Origin: Blastococcus sp. MG754426
GTDB lineage: Bacteria; Actinomycetota; Actinomycetes; Mycobacteriales; Geodermatophilaceae
Direction of reading: 5' to 3'
Length of the DNA stretch: 54,138 bases
Assembly (NCBI RefSeq): GCF_021699055.1
Contig: NZ_SSXC01000020.1
Span: 1-54,138, forward strand
Made by a program: the position numbers and the translations under genes. The notes beneath the pieces are model-generated. The model did not search any database, was not told the DNA's origin, and saw nothing but the letters and a program-made list of their open reading frames with translations. Shown here piece by piece: positions 35,867 through 43,967 of the stretch; the first letter of the stretch is position 1, and the number at the start of each line of letters is the position of its first letter.

Positions 35867-36751
35867 TCAGGCCGCGGCGTCCCGCTCGCCGCCGACACGG
35901 CCGACCCAGCGGGCCACCTGCTCGACCACCACGTCGGGCTCGGTCAGCGGCAGCATGTGGCCCGCGCCGGGGACCTGCACCAGCTCCCCGTCGGGCAGCG
36001 CGGACAGCAGCCGGTGGATCTCCGCGTTCGGCACCTCCGGGTCGCGGTCGCCGTGCACGAGCAGCGTCGGGACGGTGAGGGAGTGCGCCCGGTCGACACC
36101 GTCGTCGGCCAGCGCCCCGAGGGCCGACCCGGCCAGCGCCAGCGGCCGGGTGGTCAGGAAGTCGTCCCGCATGCGCGCCACGGCCTCCTGGGGCTCGCCC
36201 GGGGCGAAGGCGAAGTGCCGGATGCCGCGGTCGGAGACCGCGCGGACCGGCCGGAGCCGCCGGCCCCACCGCGAGCCGGCGCGCAGGAGCGCGAACCACA
36301 CGGAGGCCAGCCGGGCGCGCGCCCACGCCGGCAGGTGGCGCCCGGGGAACCCCGGCGCCGTCACCCCCGCGCCGCCGGAGCCGACGAAGACCGCGCCGGT
36401 GATGCGGGCGTCCGCGCCGCCGTCCACGTGGCGCAGCAGCACGGCTCCGCCGAGGCTGTGCCCCACGACGACCGCGGAGCCGCCGCGCGGCACGACCGCG
36501 CCGAGCACCGCCCCCAGGTCGGCGGCGTGCGACGCCAGGCCGTAGCCGCCGGAGCGCGCGTCGCCGGACTGGGCGTGCCCGCGCAGGTCGTAGGCGACCA
36601 CCCGGTGGTCCTCGGCGAGCCGCCGCGGCACCTCGCCCCAGGAGTCCGCCGACATCCCCAGCCCGTGCACGAGGACGACCAGGGGCGCGTCCTCGTCCCC
36701 CCACGAGTAGAGGGCCAGGCGGGTGCCGTCGAAGGAGGTCACGTCGGTCAT
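35867..36751 (-). CDS. Alpha/beta hydrolase
   Basis: A 294-aa alpha/beta-hydrolase-fold enzyme. The oxyanion segment is L-V-H-G-L-G-M-S-A-D-S-W (27-38). The nucleophile is S99 in V-G-H-S-L-G-G. The acid lies in V-H-G-D-R-D-P-E-V and the base in G-A-G-H-M-L-P-L near the end. The middle (130-180) carries a basic cap. Substrate cannot be inferred. It converges on the molybdoenzyme with only seven bases between stops. Confidence 0.85.
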   Translation of the reverse strand: MTDVTSFDGTRLALYSWGDEDAPLVVLVHGLGMSADSWGEVPRRLAEDHRVVAYDLRGHAQSGDARSGGYGLASHAADLGAVLGAVVPRGGSAVVVGHSLGGAVLLRHVDGGADARITGAVFVGSGGAGVTAPGFPGRHLPAWARARLASVWFALLRAGSRWGRRLRPVRAVSDRGIRHFAFAPGEPQEAVARMRDDFLTTRPLALAGSALGALADDGVDRAHSLTVPTLLVHGDRDPEVPNAEIHRLLSALPDGELVQVPGAGHMLPLTEPDVVVEQVARWVGRVGGERDAAA

Positions 36752-36813
36752 GGCGGGCCCCTACCCAGCCGGCCGGCCGCCGCTGCGTCGATGTGGTGAC
36801 GGTCGCGGTCCTG

Positions 36814-38298
36814 TCATCCCACCGTCACGGGACGGCGGGGGCCCGCGACGGCGTGGTGGCGCATCGCCGTCACCCCGGGGAGGAGGTACCGGGCGCAGAC
36901 CAGCACCCACACCGTGCCGAGGACGACCCCGGCGAGGACGTCGGTCGGGTAGTGCGCGGCGGTGTAGATGCGGGAGAGGGCGACCGCCGGGACGACGAGG
37001 ACGGGCACGGCCAGCACCGCCCACCGCCACCGGCTCCGCGCGAGGGTGATGACGAGCGCGGCCAGCGCGCCGTAGAGCGCCACCGCCGCCGCGACGTGCC
37101 CGGAGGGCCAGCTCGCCGCGGTCGGCAGGCCGGAGGTGAGGTCGGCGACGGCCGGCCGGGCGCGTTCCACGGTGCGCGAGACGACGAAGTAGATGCCGAG
37201 CTCGCCGACGACGGTGACCAGCACGAAGACCACCGGCCGCCAGCTCCCGGTGACCGCGAGGGCCAGCACGGCCAGGGTCACCGGCACCGCGATCACCATC
37301 GCGGTGCCCGACAGGCGCTCCACGGCGTCGGTCACGTCGGTGAGCACCGGCGTGCGCGCCGCGACGAAGGCCTCGACCACGGAGCGGTCGAACCGGCCGA
37401 GCGCTGCACCGCCCAGCACGCCGGTGACCAGCAGGCCGAGCACGATCAGGGCGGCCGACAGGGCCGCGGCGGCGACCAGCAGGCGGGTCACGGTGCGTCG
37501 GCCGTCGGGCAGGGCCGGCTGGCCGCTCGGTGCGGCGTGCTCCATCGCGCCCGGCTCCACGTCCAGCGGGTCCAGCGGCTCCTCGGTGTGGTGGTGGTGG
37601 TCGTGCTGCCAGGCGCGGAAGGCCGCCGTCGTCACCGCGAGGATGCCGGCCCCGAGGGCGTAACCGGCGAGGACGTCGGTGACGAAGTGCACCCCCAGCG
37701 CCAGCCGGGTGAACCCGACGGCGAGCGCCACCACGAGGGCGGCCGCCACCACCCACGGCCGGAGCCCACGGCGCACCGCGGGCAGGGCCAGCAGGGCCAG
37801 GGTCCCGAAGGTGACCAGGGAGACGGTGGCGTGCCCGCTGGGGAAGCTCGCGTTGGAAGGCAGGTCCGCGACCGGGTCGGCCACCATCGGTCGGGCGCGG
37901 TCGACCAGCGCCTTCGTCACGGGCACCAGCACGGGCAGCGAGAGACCGGTGACCGTCGCGAAGACGGCCAGCCGCCGCTGCCCCCGGACGAGCAGGAACA
38001 CCGTGGTCAGCGTGAAGAGCAGGATGGCGGCGGGGTGCCCGCCGAGGTCGGTCACCGCCTGCAGGACGCGCACCGTCGTGGGGGAGTCGGCCACCGCCTC
38101 GTTCAGACCGGCGGCGACGTCGCCGTCCAGCGCGGCCAGCGGCGACCACTCGCGCTGCACCAGCAGGAGCAGCAGCAGGAAGGGCACCAGCCCGGCGAGC
38201 AGCGCGACCAGACCGAGGACGGTCCGCACCCCGAAGCGCCCCAGCCCGGTGGTGCTGCGCTCGTCCTGGATGCCGGCACGCTCGTCCACCCGGTTCAT
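36814..38298 (-). CDS. Tandem PAP2 (phosphatidic acid phosphatase type 2) membrane protein
   Basis: A 494-aa polytopic protein with two complete PAP2 domains. The first has K-A-L-V-D-R-A-R-P, P-S-G-H-A-T and T-R-L-A-L-G-V-H-F-V-T-D. The second has R-T-V-E-R-A-R-P, P-S-G-H-V-A and S-R-I-Y-T-A-A-H-Y-P-T-D. Both therefore keep the K/R-x6-R-P, P-S-G-H and S/T-R-x5-H-x3-D active-site motifs. A soluble linker between them contains Q-H-D-H-H-H-H-T-E-E. It probably dephosphorylates lipid phosphates or polyprenyl diphosphates at the outer face. The ATG at 38298 is preferred over an ATG 33 bases upstream. Confidence 0.85.
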   Translation of the reverse strand: MNRVDERAGIQDERSTTGLGRFGVRTVLGLVALLAGLVPFLLLLLLVQREWSPLAALDGDVAAGLNEAVADSPTTVRVLQAVTDLGGHPAAILLFTLTTVFLLVRGQRRLAVFATVTGLSLPVLVPVTKALVDRARPMVADPVADLPSNASFPSGHATVSLVTFGTLALLALPAVRRGLRPWVVAAALVVALAVGFTRLALGVHFVTDVLAGYALGAGILAVTTAAFRAWQHDHHHHTEEPLDPLDVEPGAMEHAAPSGQPALPDGRRTVTRLLVAAAALSAALIVLGLLVTGVLGGAALGRFDRSVVEAFVAARTPVLTDVTDAVERLSGTAMVIAVPVTLAVLALAVTGSWRPVVFVLVTVVGELGIYFVVSRTVERARPAVADLTSGLPTAASWPSGHVAAAVALYGALAALVITLARSRWRWAVLAVPVLVVPAVALSRIYTAAHYPTDVLAGVVLGTVWVLVCARYLLPGVTAMRHHAVAGPRRPVTVG

Positions 38299-38373
38299 GC
38301 CCGTCCCCGGTACCCGCGCGGCGGCGGGCACACCGGCCGGGCACCCGACGATCCGATGACGGCTGCCGGCGGC

Positions 38374-38769
38374 TCAGCGACCGGCCGCCTCCTCCGGCGT
38401 CACCGTCGCGATCCGGCGGACGTCGGCGAGCAGGTGCTGCACGCGGGTGTCGCGCAGGCAGCCCTGCATCTCGCGCCGGTCGAACTCGTCGAGCCCGGGC
38501 CGCAGCCGGAAGGCGTACACGCCGTCGCCGACCGTCCCGAAGGAGTCCTCGACCACGTCGGCGTTCACCAGCAACCGGCAGGTGCTCACCAGCCCGCGGG
38601 TCATCTCCTCGCGCAGCGCCGGGTCCTCCCGGATCTCCACCGCCAGGACCACGTCGGTGTAGGAGCCCTCCGGCAGTGGGACATGCACCGTCATCAGCTC
38701 GGCGCGCAGCAGCAGGACCGCGGCGGCGACGACGGCGGCGCCGGCGACCCAGGCGAGCACCCGCTTCAC
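38374..38769 (-). CDS. Small membrane-anchored protein, third gene of dikinase operon
   Basis: A 131-aa protein with one N-terminal membrane helix (about 5-22) and an extracellular domain of about 105 residues. It contains R-E-E-M-T-R-G-L-V-S-T-C-R-L-L-V and E-M-Q-G-C-L-R-D-T-R-V-Q-H-L-L; the two cysteines may pair. The GTG start overlaps the preceding stop by four bases. No family is recognised. Always-coupled translation with the two upstream genes implies a joint role. Confidence 0.7.
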   Translation of the reverse strand: MKRVLAWVAGAAVVAAAVLLLRAELMTVHVPLPEGSYTDVVLAVEIREDPALREEMTRGLVSTCRLLVNADVVEDSFGTVGDGVYAFRLRPGLDEFDRREMQGCLRDTRVQHLLADVRRIATVTPEEAAGR

Positions 38770-39317
38770 GGCGACGTCGCGGTGGCGGCCGGCCCGAGCA
38801 GCACCCGCAGGGCGGGGTCGTCGCCGAACCCGTCGTCGCCGGCGAGGAGCTCGGCCTCCGTGGGCACCAGCGACGTCGCCGGGAAGGCGATCTCCTCCAG
38901 CTGGTCGGCGACCTCCCGCTCCACCCCCGCGCGGGCCGAGCCGCCGGCGACCCGCTCGACCAGCCAGGCGATCCCGGAGACGACGAAGCCACCGCCGAGC
39001 AGCACCGGGATGAAGATGTGCGTCCGGTCGAGGTCCGCGGGTCGGAGCCAGGTGAACGGCCTGCTCTCCACGGGCGCCGCGCGCAGCCGCTCGAGCGCCC
39101 CGGGTGGCCGCTGCGCGGCCGCGGACGCCCGCACGGTCTCGGCCACCGCGTTCAGCCGACGCACGACCAGGCCGGTGCACAGCCCCACCAGGGTGGCGAG
39201 GAAGAGGATGCCGACCAGCAGGGCGCGGTGCCACTCCCACCGGTAGACGTAGACGAACAGGTAGCCGCCGGAGCCCAGGAGCGCGAGGACCCCCACCAGC
39301 CAGCTCAGCTTCTTCAC
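38766..39317 (-). CDS. Membrane protein, second gene of dikinase operon
   Basis: A 183-aa membrane protein with hydrophobic segments at about 5-25 and 33-56, a basic cytoplasmic loop (R-R-L-N-A-V-A-E-T-V-R-A-S-A), and a third segment near 104-122. An acidic soluble tail follows (P-T-E-A-E-L-L-A-G-D-D-G-F-G-D-D). It overlaps both the dikinase-like gene upstream and the small gene downstream by four bases. Not recognised. It could anchor or supply substrate to the dikinase-like protein. Confidence 0.7.
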   Translation of the reverse strand: MKKLSWLVGVLALLGSGGYLFVYVYRWEWHRALLVGILFLATLVGLCTGLVVRRLNAVAETVRASAAAQRPPGALERLRAAPVESRPFTWLRPADLDRTHIFIPVLLGGGFVVSGIAWLVERVAGGSARAGVEREVADQLEEIAFPATSLVPTEAELLAGDDGFGDDPALRVLLGPAATATSP

Positions 39318-41377
39318 GAGTCCTCCTCCTCGACGGCGCCGCTGTCCCCGTCCACCCGGACGGTGGTGCCGGGGGTGAACCGCTCCAGCGCGCCGGCGTG
39401 GCCGACCACCGTGGGCACCCCCGACTCGCGGGCGAGGATCGCCAGGTGCGCCAGCACGCTCCCCGTCTCGGCGACCAGGCCGGCCAGCCGGGGCAGCACC
39501 GGCGCCAGCGAGGGGTCGAGGGTGCGCACCACCAGCACGGCGCCCTCCGGCGGGTCGTCCCCGTGGTGCACCGGCCCGCTGCCCGATCCACCTCCTGCCC
39601 CGGTGCCGCCGGCCGCACCGGCGACCGGTACGGGCCGGCCGGTGTCGCTCATCCGGAACCGCGCGGGCAGCGGCTCCCCGGGCTCCTCGGGCGCCGGCCG
39701 GAGCACCACCGCCGGGTCGTGGACGGCGGCGGCCAGATCGGCCAGCCGCACCCCGCGCACCTCCTCCGGGTCGCCGAGCCGGCCGGCGGCGGTGAGCCGT
39801 TCACCGAGGGCCCAGGCGGCGCGGGCGGTGACCTCCTGCAGCCACCGCACCCGCAGCCGCAACGCCTCCCGCAGCAGCCCGGCGTCGGTCTCCTCGACCG
39901 GCGGGGGGCTGTCCGGCGGGTCGACGTCGGGCGGGAGCTGCGGGCGGCGGCAGATCCTCGGCGGGGCGAGGGCGAGCACCACCGGGTTGGCGGCGACGAT
40001 CTCGGCGTCGGGGAGCCCGGCCTGCCGGGACCGGCCGAGCACGCGCAGCGCGGCGCTCACCCCGGTGAGCCGGGGGGCGTCGGGGTCGACGAGCATGCCC
40101 ACGAGCACCTCGTGCGCGTGCACCGAGCGCAGCGCCGGGCCGGTGCGGTGCAGCAGGGCGACCAGCTGCCGGTCGGTCAGCTCGCCCAGCGGCGGCACCC
40201 CGCCGAGGGCGTGGTCGGCCGCCCCGACCACGTCCCGGGCGAGGGCCGGCAGGGCCGAGCGGAGCCGGCCGACCCGCCAGGAGGCGCGCAGCCGCCGCAG
40301 CCGGGGGCGCGGGTCGAGCCGGTCGCGCAGCCGGGGGGCCTCCGGCCGGCGCTCGAGCAGGTCGAGGTCGAGCGCGACCCAGCCGCCCAGGACGCGGACC
40401 AGCGGGGAGGCCTCCACGGCGTCCCGGTCGGTGGTTCCGGCCAGCAGCAGGGCGTGCCGCAGCGCGTCGCGCAGCGGCGGAATCCACAGGTCGGCCTCCA
40501 GCGGCTGCAGGGGCTCGGGGAAGGTCTCGGCGACGGGGCCCGGCCCGAGCACCGGCCCGTGCGGGCGGCCGCGCGCCTCTGCCGTGACCGGCCGGCTCTG
40601 CAGCAGCCGCAGCCGGTTCTCCTCGTCGAAGGCCCACTCCACGTCCTGGGGGCCGTCGAACACCCGGGCCGTGCGCCGCGCCAGGTCGGCCAGCGCCCGC
40701 AGCTGCGCCTTCCGCAGCCGCACCCCGCCGTCGCCGCGGGTGACGTCGGTGCGGCGGCCGTCGCGGTCGAGCTCGTAGCGGTCGCCGTCCACCTCGCCGC
40801 TCACCAGGCGGTCGGGTCCCCCGGTCACCGCGGCGACGACGAGGCGGTCCTCCCGCCCGGACACGGGGTCGATGCCGAAGAGCACGCCGCCGCTGCGCGC
40901 GTCGAGCAGCGGCTGGACCAGCACGGCCAGCGGCTCCCGGCCGGTGAGGGTGTCCGACCCCGCGGCGGCGGTCCCGCGGCTGGCCACGACGGTCGCGACG
41001 GCGCGCTCGAACTCCTCGGCGCCCCGCACCCCGACCACCGACTCGAACCGGCCGGCCATCGACGAGTCGCCGAGGTCCTCGACCGTCGAGCTGCTCCGCA
41101 CCACCAGGGCGCGCCGCCCCTCCGCGGAGAGCTGCCGCCAGGCGACGTGGACGTCGTCGGGCAGGGGGCCACCGGCGGCGAGCCGCTCCACGGCCGCCGT
41201 GGTCACCACGAAGCCGGGCACGATCGGCAGGCCCGCCCGGTGCGCCCGCGCGAGGGCGGCCGCCTTCGCCCCGCTGACCTGCCCGTCGGTGGCGGATTCG
41301 TCGTCGAGGCCCACCACGGGGGGTGCGTCGGCGACGGGCACGCTGCCCATGCTGTCGTCGGTCGAGGTGGCCGGCAT
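39314..41377 (-). CDS. PEP/pyruvate-binding dikinase, rifampin-phosphotransferase-like
   Basis: A 687-aa protein with the order seen in rifampin phosphotransferase. First comes an ATP-grasp domain (about 20-270; V-R-S-S-S-T-V-E-D at 93-101, G-V-L-F-G-I-D-P at 164-171, D-V-E-W at 245-248, L-L-Q-S-R-P-V-T at 258-265). A helical middle domain follows, opening with E-T-F-P-E-P-L-Q-P-L-E-A-D-L-W. The last part is a C-terminal swivelling His domain with H644 in G-S-V-L-A-H-L-A-I-L-A-R-E. There is no PEP-binding barrel. It should transfer the beta-phosphate of ATP through H644 to an unknown acceptor held by the middle domain, which is about 180 residues shorter than in true RPH. First gene of a coupled three-gene operon. 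Confidence 0.82.
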   Translation of the reverse strand: MPATSTDDSMGSVPVADAPPVVGLDDESATDGQVSGAKAAALARAHRAGLPIVPGFVVTTAAVERLAAGGPLPDDVHVAWRQLSAEGRRALVVRSSSTVEDLGDSSMAGRFESVVGVRGAEEFERAVATVVASRGTAAAGSDTLTGREPLAVLVQPLLDARSGGVLFGIDPVSGREDRLVVAAVTGGPDRLVSGEVDGDRYELDRDGRRTDVTRGDGGVRLRKAQLRALADLARRTARVFDGPQDVEWAFDEENRLRLLQSRPVTAEARGRPHGPVLGPGPVAETFPEPLQPLEADLWIPPLRDALRHALLLAGTTDRDAVEASPLVRVLGGWVALDLDLLERRPEAPRLRDRLDPRPRLRRLRASWRVGRLRSALPALARDVVGAADHALGGVPPLGELTDRQLVALLHRTGPALRSVHAHEVLVGMLVDPDAPRLTGVSAALRVLGRSRQAGLPDAEIVAANPVVLALAPPRICRRPQLPPDVDPPDSPPPVEETDAGLLREALRLRVRWLQEVTARAAWALGERLTAAGRLGDPEEVRGVRLADLAAAVHDPAVVLRPAPEEPGEPLPARFRMSDTGRPVPVAGAAGGTGAGGGSGSGPVHHGDDPPEGAVLVVRTLDPSLAPVLPRLAGLVAETGSVLAHLAILARESGVPTVVGHAGALERFTPGTTVRVDGDSGAVEEEDS

Positions 41378-41412
41378 CCCGGAGGGGTAGCCGGAAACGG
41401 TGCGACGAGGCC

Positions 41413-41438
41413 CCTACCGGCGGTTCCGTCGGCAAAAC
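41413..41438 (-). promoter_or_regulatory. Weak SigB/SigF-like promoter candidate for the dikinase operon
   Basis: On the minus strand GTTT (41438-41435) is followed after 16 bases by GGTAGG. This partly matches the GTTT-N15/16-GGGTAT pattern of actinobacterial stress sigma factors, though the -10 half differs at two positions when aligned. It lies 36 bases before the dikinase ATG. Confidence 0.3.
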
Positions 41439-41518
41439 GTAACGGGCTCCATCGCCGGCCCGGCGGGGTAGGGGGAGCCCGTGGACCTCCTCGCCCGCCG
41501 TCCGGCACCCGGTGCAGC

Positions 41519-42325
41519 GTGACCGCGGGCCACGAGCACGAGCTCGCCCGGGGCGTCGGCCGGGCCTTCGGCGGGGCGCTGCTGTTCGCGCTGCCGCTGA
41601 TGATGACCATGGAGCTGTGGCGCCTGGCGCACACCGTCGAGCGCTACCGGCTGGCGCTGCTGGTGGTCACGACGGTCGCGCTCGTGATCGCCCTGTCGCG
41701 GTACTTCGGCACCGGGCCCGGGGGCGTCGGCGTGGGGGGCTACCTCGCCGACGCCGGGGTGGCCCTGCTCGTGGCCGCGGCCACCACCGCGCTGGTGCTC
41801 GCCGTGCTGGGGGTCATCGACCCGGTCCGGAACTGGCAGGACGCGCTCGGGGTGACCGCCATCGAGGCGCTCCCCGCCGCGGTCGGGGCCTCCTACGCCC
41901 GCAGCCAGCTCGGGCAGCGCAGCCGGCGGAGGGAACCGGACCGGTACGGGCACGAGGTCTTCCTCATGACCGCCGGGGCGATCGTCTTCGCCGCCAACAT
42001 CGCGCCCACCGAGGAGGTGGTGCTCATGGCGGCCCGGATGAGCACGGTCGGCACCGCGCTGCTCGTCGTCCTGAGCCTGGTCGTCATGCACGGCTTCGTG
42101 TACACCGTCGGCTTCCGCGGGCAGGAGCGGTCGACCGGCGGGTTCGTCGGGTCGTTCCTGACCCTGACCGTGGTGGGGTACGCGGCGGCCTTCGCCGTCT
42201 CGGCTTACGTGCTGTGGACCTTCGGCCGCTTCGACGGCACGGGCGCCGTCGTCGTGGTGGCGCAGACCGTCGTGCTGGCCTTCCCCGCCAGCGTCGGCGC
42301 CGCGGCGGCGCGGCTGATCCTGTGA
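41519..42325 (+). CDS. TIGR02587 family integral membrane protein
   Basis: A 268-aa polytopic protein with about seven to eight hydrophobic segments. Conserved-looking motifs are F-G-G-A-L-L-F-A-L-P-L-M-M-T-M-E-L-W (near residue 20), A-I-E-A-L-P-A-A-V-G-A-S and A-A-N-I-A-P-T-E-E-V, which match the TIGR02587 family as I know it. Function unknown. The GTG at 41519 overlaps the stop of a possible 13-codon leader starting at 41481. It is followed by its usual partner, the TIGR02588 gene. Confidence 0.8.
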   Translation: MTAGHEHELARGVGRAFGGALLFALPLMMTMELWRLAHTVERYRLALLVVTTVALVIALSRYFGTGPGGVGVGGYLADAGVALLVAAATTALVLAVLGVIDPVRNWQDALGVTAIEALPAAVGASYARSQLGQRSRRREPDRYGHEVFLMTAGAIVFAANIAPTEEVVLMAARMSTVGTALLVVLSLVVMHGFVYTVGFRGQERSTGGFVGSFLTLTVVGYAAAFAVSAYVLWTFGRFDGTGAVVVVAQTVVLAFPASVGAAAARLIL

Positions 42326-42336
42326 GGGAGGGGCCG

Positions 42337-42744
42337 GTGGACGAGCCGGAGGAGGAGACCGGGCGCCCGGAGCGGACGACGGCGGGGGAGTACGCGCTGG
42401 GCGCCCTCGGCGGGCTGCTGGTCCTGGTCCTGCTGGCGTTCGTCGCGTTCGAGGCGGTCACCGACGCCGGTGCCGCCCCCGAGCTCGCGGTGAGCGTGAC
42501 GGCGGTGGAGCCGAGCGGCGAGGGGTGGGCGGTCTCCTTCCGGGTCGAGAACACCGGCGACCGCACGGCCGAGCAGCTGGAGGTGTCCGGCTCGCTCACC
42601 CGTGGCGGCCGCGAGGTGGAGGAGTCGTCGGCCACGATCGCCTACGTGCCGCCGGGCAGCCGCCGCAGCGGGGCGCTGCTGTTCTCCGAGGACCCCCGGG
42701 ACGGTCGGCTCGAGGTCCGCCCGGCCGGCTACGCGTCGCCCTGA
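42337..42744 (+). CDS. TIGR02588 family protein
   Basis: A 135-aa protein with an acidic start (D-E-P-E-E-E-T-G-R-P-E), one membrane helix (about 22-43) and an extracellular beta domain (V-S-F-R-V-E-N-T-G-D-R-T-A-E-Q-L-E-V-S-G) of the kind found in TIGR02588. The GTG at 42337 follows GGGAGGGG; a GTG at 42322 overlapping the TIGR02587 stop is the alternative. The two proteins are usually encoded together and probably act together. Function unknown. Confidence 0.78.
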   Translation: MDEPEEETGRPERTTAGEYALGALGGLLVLVLLAFVAFEAVTDAGAAPELAVSVTAVEPSGEGWAVSFRVENTGDRTAEQLEVSGSLTRGGREVEESSATIAYVPPGSRRSGALLFSEDPRDGRLEVRPAGYASP

Positions 42745-42752
42745 GGCCGCGC

Positions 42753-43778
42753 TCAGCGCTGGGCGAGGTAGGCCGCGGCGGTCTGCCGCAGCCGGTCGTG
42801 CACGCCGTCGGCGGCGACGACGCCTTGGCGGCCGAGGTAGGCCTTCGGCAGCTTGGCGACCATCGTGTAGTTGGTGTCCACGACGTTCCCGGCCGGCGCC
42901 AGGCCGGCCTGGCTGACCAGCTGGTAGGCGTCGAGCAGGTCCCAGCCGGTGAGCTCGGCGGCCCACGTGACCAGGTCGTGCTGGCTGACCCGGTAGGCGT
43001 CCTCGAGCGGCCGGACCGAGCCGGTCGACATCAGGAGGTCGTCGGTCTCGAGCCGGGGCCATGCGGGTCCACCGCCCTTGACCAGGTCGACGACGACGAC
43101 GGTGCGCATCGCCGCCTCGACGGCGGTGCCGCACACCTCGCCCTCACCCTGCCGGCAGTGCCCGTCACCGATCGACAGCTGCCCGCCGGGGACGTTGACA
43201 CCGAAGTAGGCCGTCGTCCCCGCCCGCATCTCCGGGGTGTCCATGTTGCCGCCGTGCGCGCCCGGCGTGACGGTCGCGAAGGCCTCGCCCCCGGCCGGTG
43301 CCACCCCCACGGTGCCGTGCATCGGGTCGAGCGGGAGCTCCACCTCCGGCCCGCCGCGGCGCGGCCGGAACAGGCAGGTGCCCCGCTCGCGGTCCACCTC
43401 GTACAGCCACACGACCTCCTCGAGCGGGTCGTGCAGCATCGCCGTGCTGTGCGTCGCCGTCAGCGCCCCGAAGTGCGGGAACGTCGTGGAGACGGCCCAG
43501 TCGCGGGCCGGCGCGATCTCCGCGAAGTGGACGGCGAGGGTGTCGCCGGGTTCGGCGCCCTCGACGTGGATCGGCCCGGTCACCGGGTTGAGCTGCGAGA
43601 AGTCGCAGACCTGGCTCGGCAGGTCGTCGGTGCTGGTCACCCGGCCGCCGAAGCAGTCCTCGGTGGTGAGCTCGACGACCGTGCCCGGCCGGACCCGCAC
43701 CAGCGGCTGGGGTGCGCCGCCGAAGACGTACCGGTACTGGTCGGGGGTGGGGGTGAGCTGGACGACCTCGAGGGCCAC
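42753..43778 (-). CDS. Acetamidase/formamidase family protein
   Basis: A 341-aa amidohydrolase of the FmdA_AmdA family, releasing ammonia from short amides. Family segments include G-P-I-H-V-E-G-A-E-P-G-D-T-L-A-V, H-G-G-N-M-D (metal-site region), and I-G-D-G-H-C-R-Q-G-E-G-E-V-C-G-T-A-V-E. The late segment L-V-S-Q-A-G is also typical. The start at 43778 has GGAGGAG directly upstream. It is divergent from the cobalamin operon, with a 189-base gap. It might act on indoleacetamide if the oxidase at 27 kb makes it, but this is speculation. Confidence 0.9.
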   Translation of the reverse strand: MALEVVQLTPTPDQYRYVFGGAPQPLVRVRPGTVVELTTEDCFGGRVTSTDDLPSQVCDFSQLNPVTGPIHVEGAEPGDTLAVHFAEIAPARDWAVSTTFPHFGALTATHSTAMLHDPLEEVVWLYEVDRERGTCLFRPRRGGPEVELPLDPMHGTVGVAPAGGEAFATVTPGAHGGNMDTPEMRAGTTAYFGVNVPGGQLSIGDGHCRQGEGEVCGTAVEAAMRTVVVVDLVKGGGPAWPRLETDDLLMSTGSVRPLEDAYRVSQHDLVTWAAELTGWDLLDAYQLVSQAGLAPAGNVVDTNYTMVAKLPKAYLGRQGVVAADGVHDRLRQTAAAYLAQR

Positions 43779-43935
43779 GGGTCTCCTCCGTTCGCGGGTG
43801 GCGTGCTCCTGCCGGTGACGACAGGTGCCCCAGGATGGCGGAGGGTCGCGGCGGGCACCCGGCGGCCCCCGCAGCCCCGACCGGCACGCACCCCGGCGGG
43901 GGAACCGGGGTCCACGCGCGCCTGCGGGCGTGCGA

Positions 43936-43952
43936 GGGTTTCCCGGAGACCC
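43936..43952 (+). promoter_or_regulatory. Leader hairpin just before the BluB-CobT ribosome-binding site
   Basis: GGGTTTC, the loop CCG and GAGACCC form a 7-bp stem (one G-U pair) ending four bases before the GGAGG (43956-43960) of the fusion gene. A second perfect stem, ACCCCGG/CCGGGGT, lies upstream near 43890-43912. They could influence translation, but the conserved cobalamin-riboswitch core is not present. Confidence 0.3.
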
Positions 43953-43967
43953 GATGGAGGAGTTGGC

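Noticed and set aside
35855..35870. Terminator hairpin between the molybdoenzyme and the convergent hydrolase
   Set aside because: CTGAC/GTCAG gives only a five-base stem, mostly the two stop codons. Too weak to annotate.
37580..37605. His-rich stretch in the tandem PAP2 linker as a metal transporter signature
   Set aside because: The run is short and sits in a disordered linker; both flanking domains are clear PAP2 phosphatases.
43790..43967. Cobalamin riboswitch upstream of the BluB-CobT gene
   Set aside because: TTTCCCGGAGACCCG loosely resembles the 3' B12 box, but the conserved GCCACTG, GGGAAGGC and CCCGCAACTG core elements are not found in the gap. Kept only as an unexplained hairpin leader.
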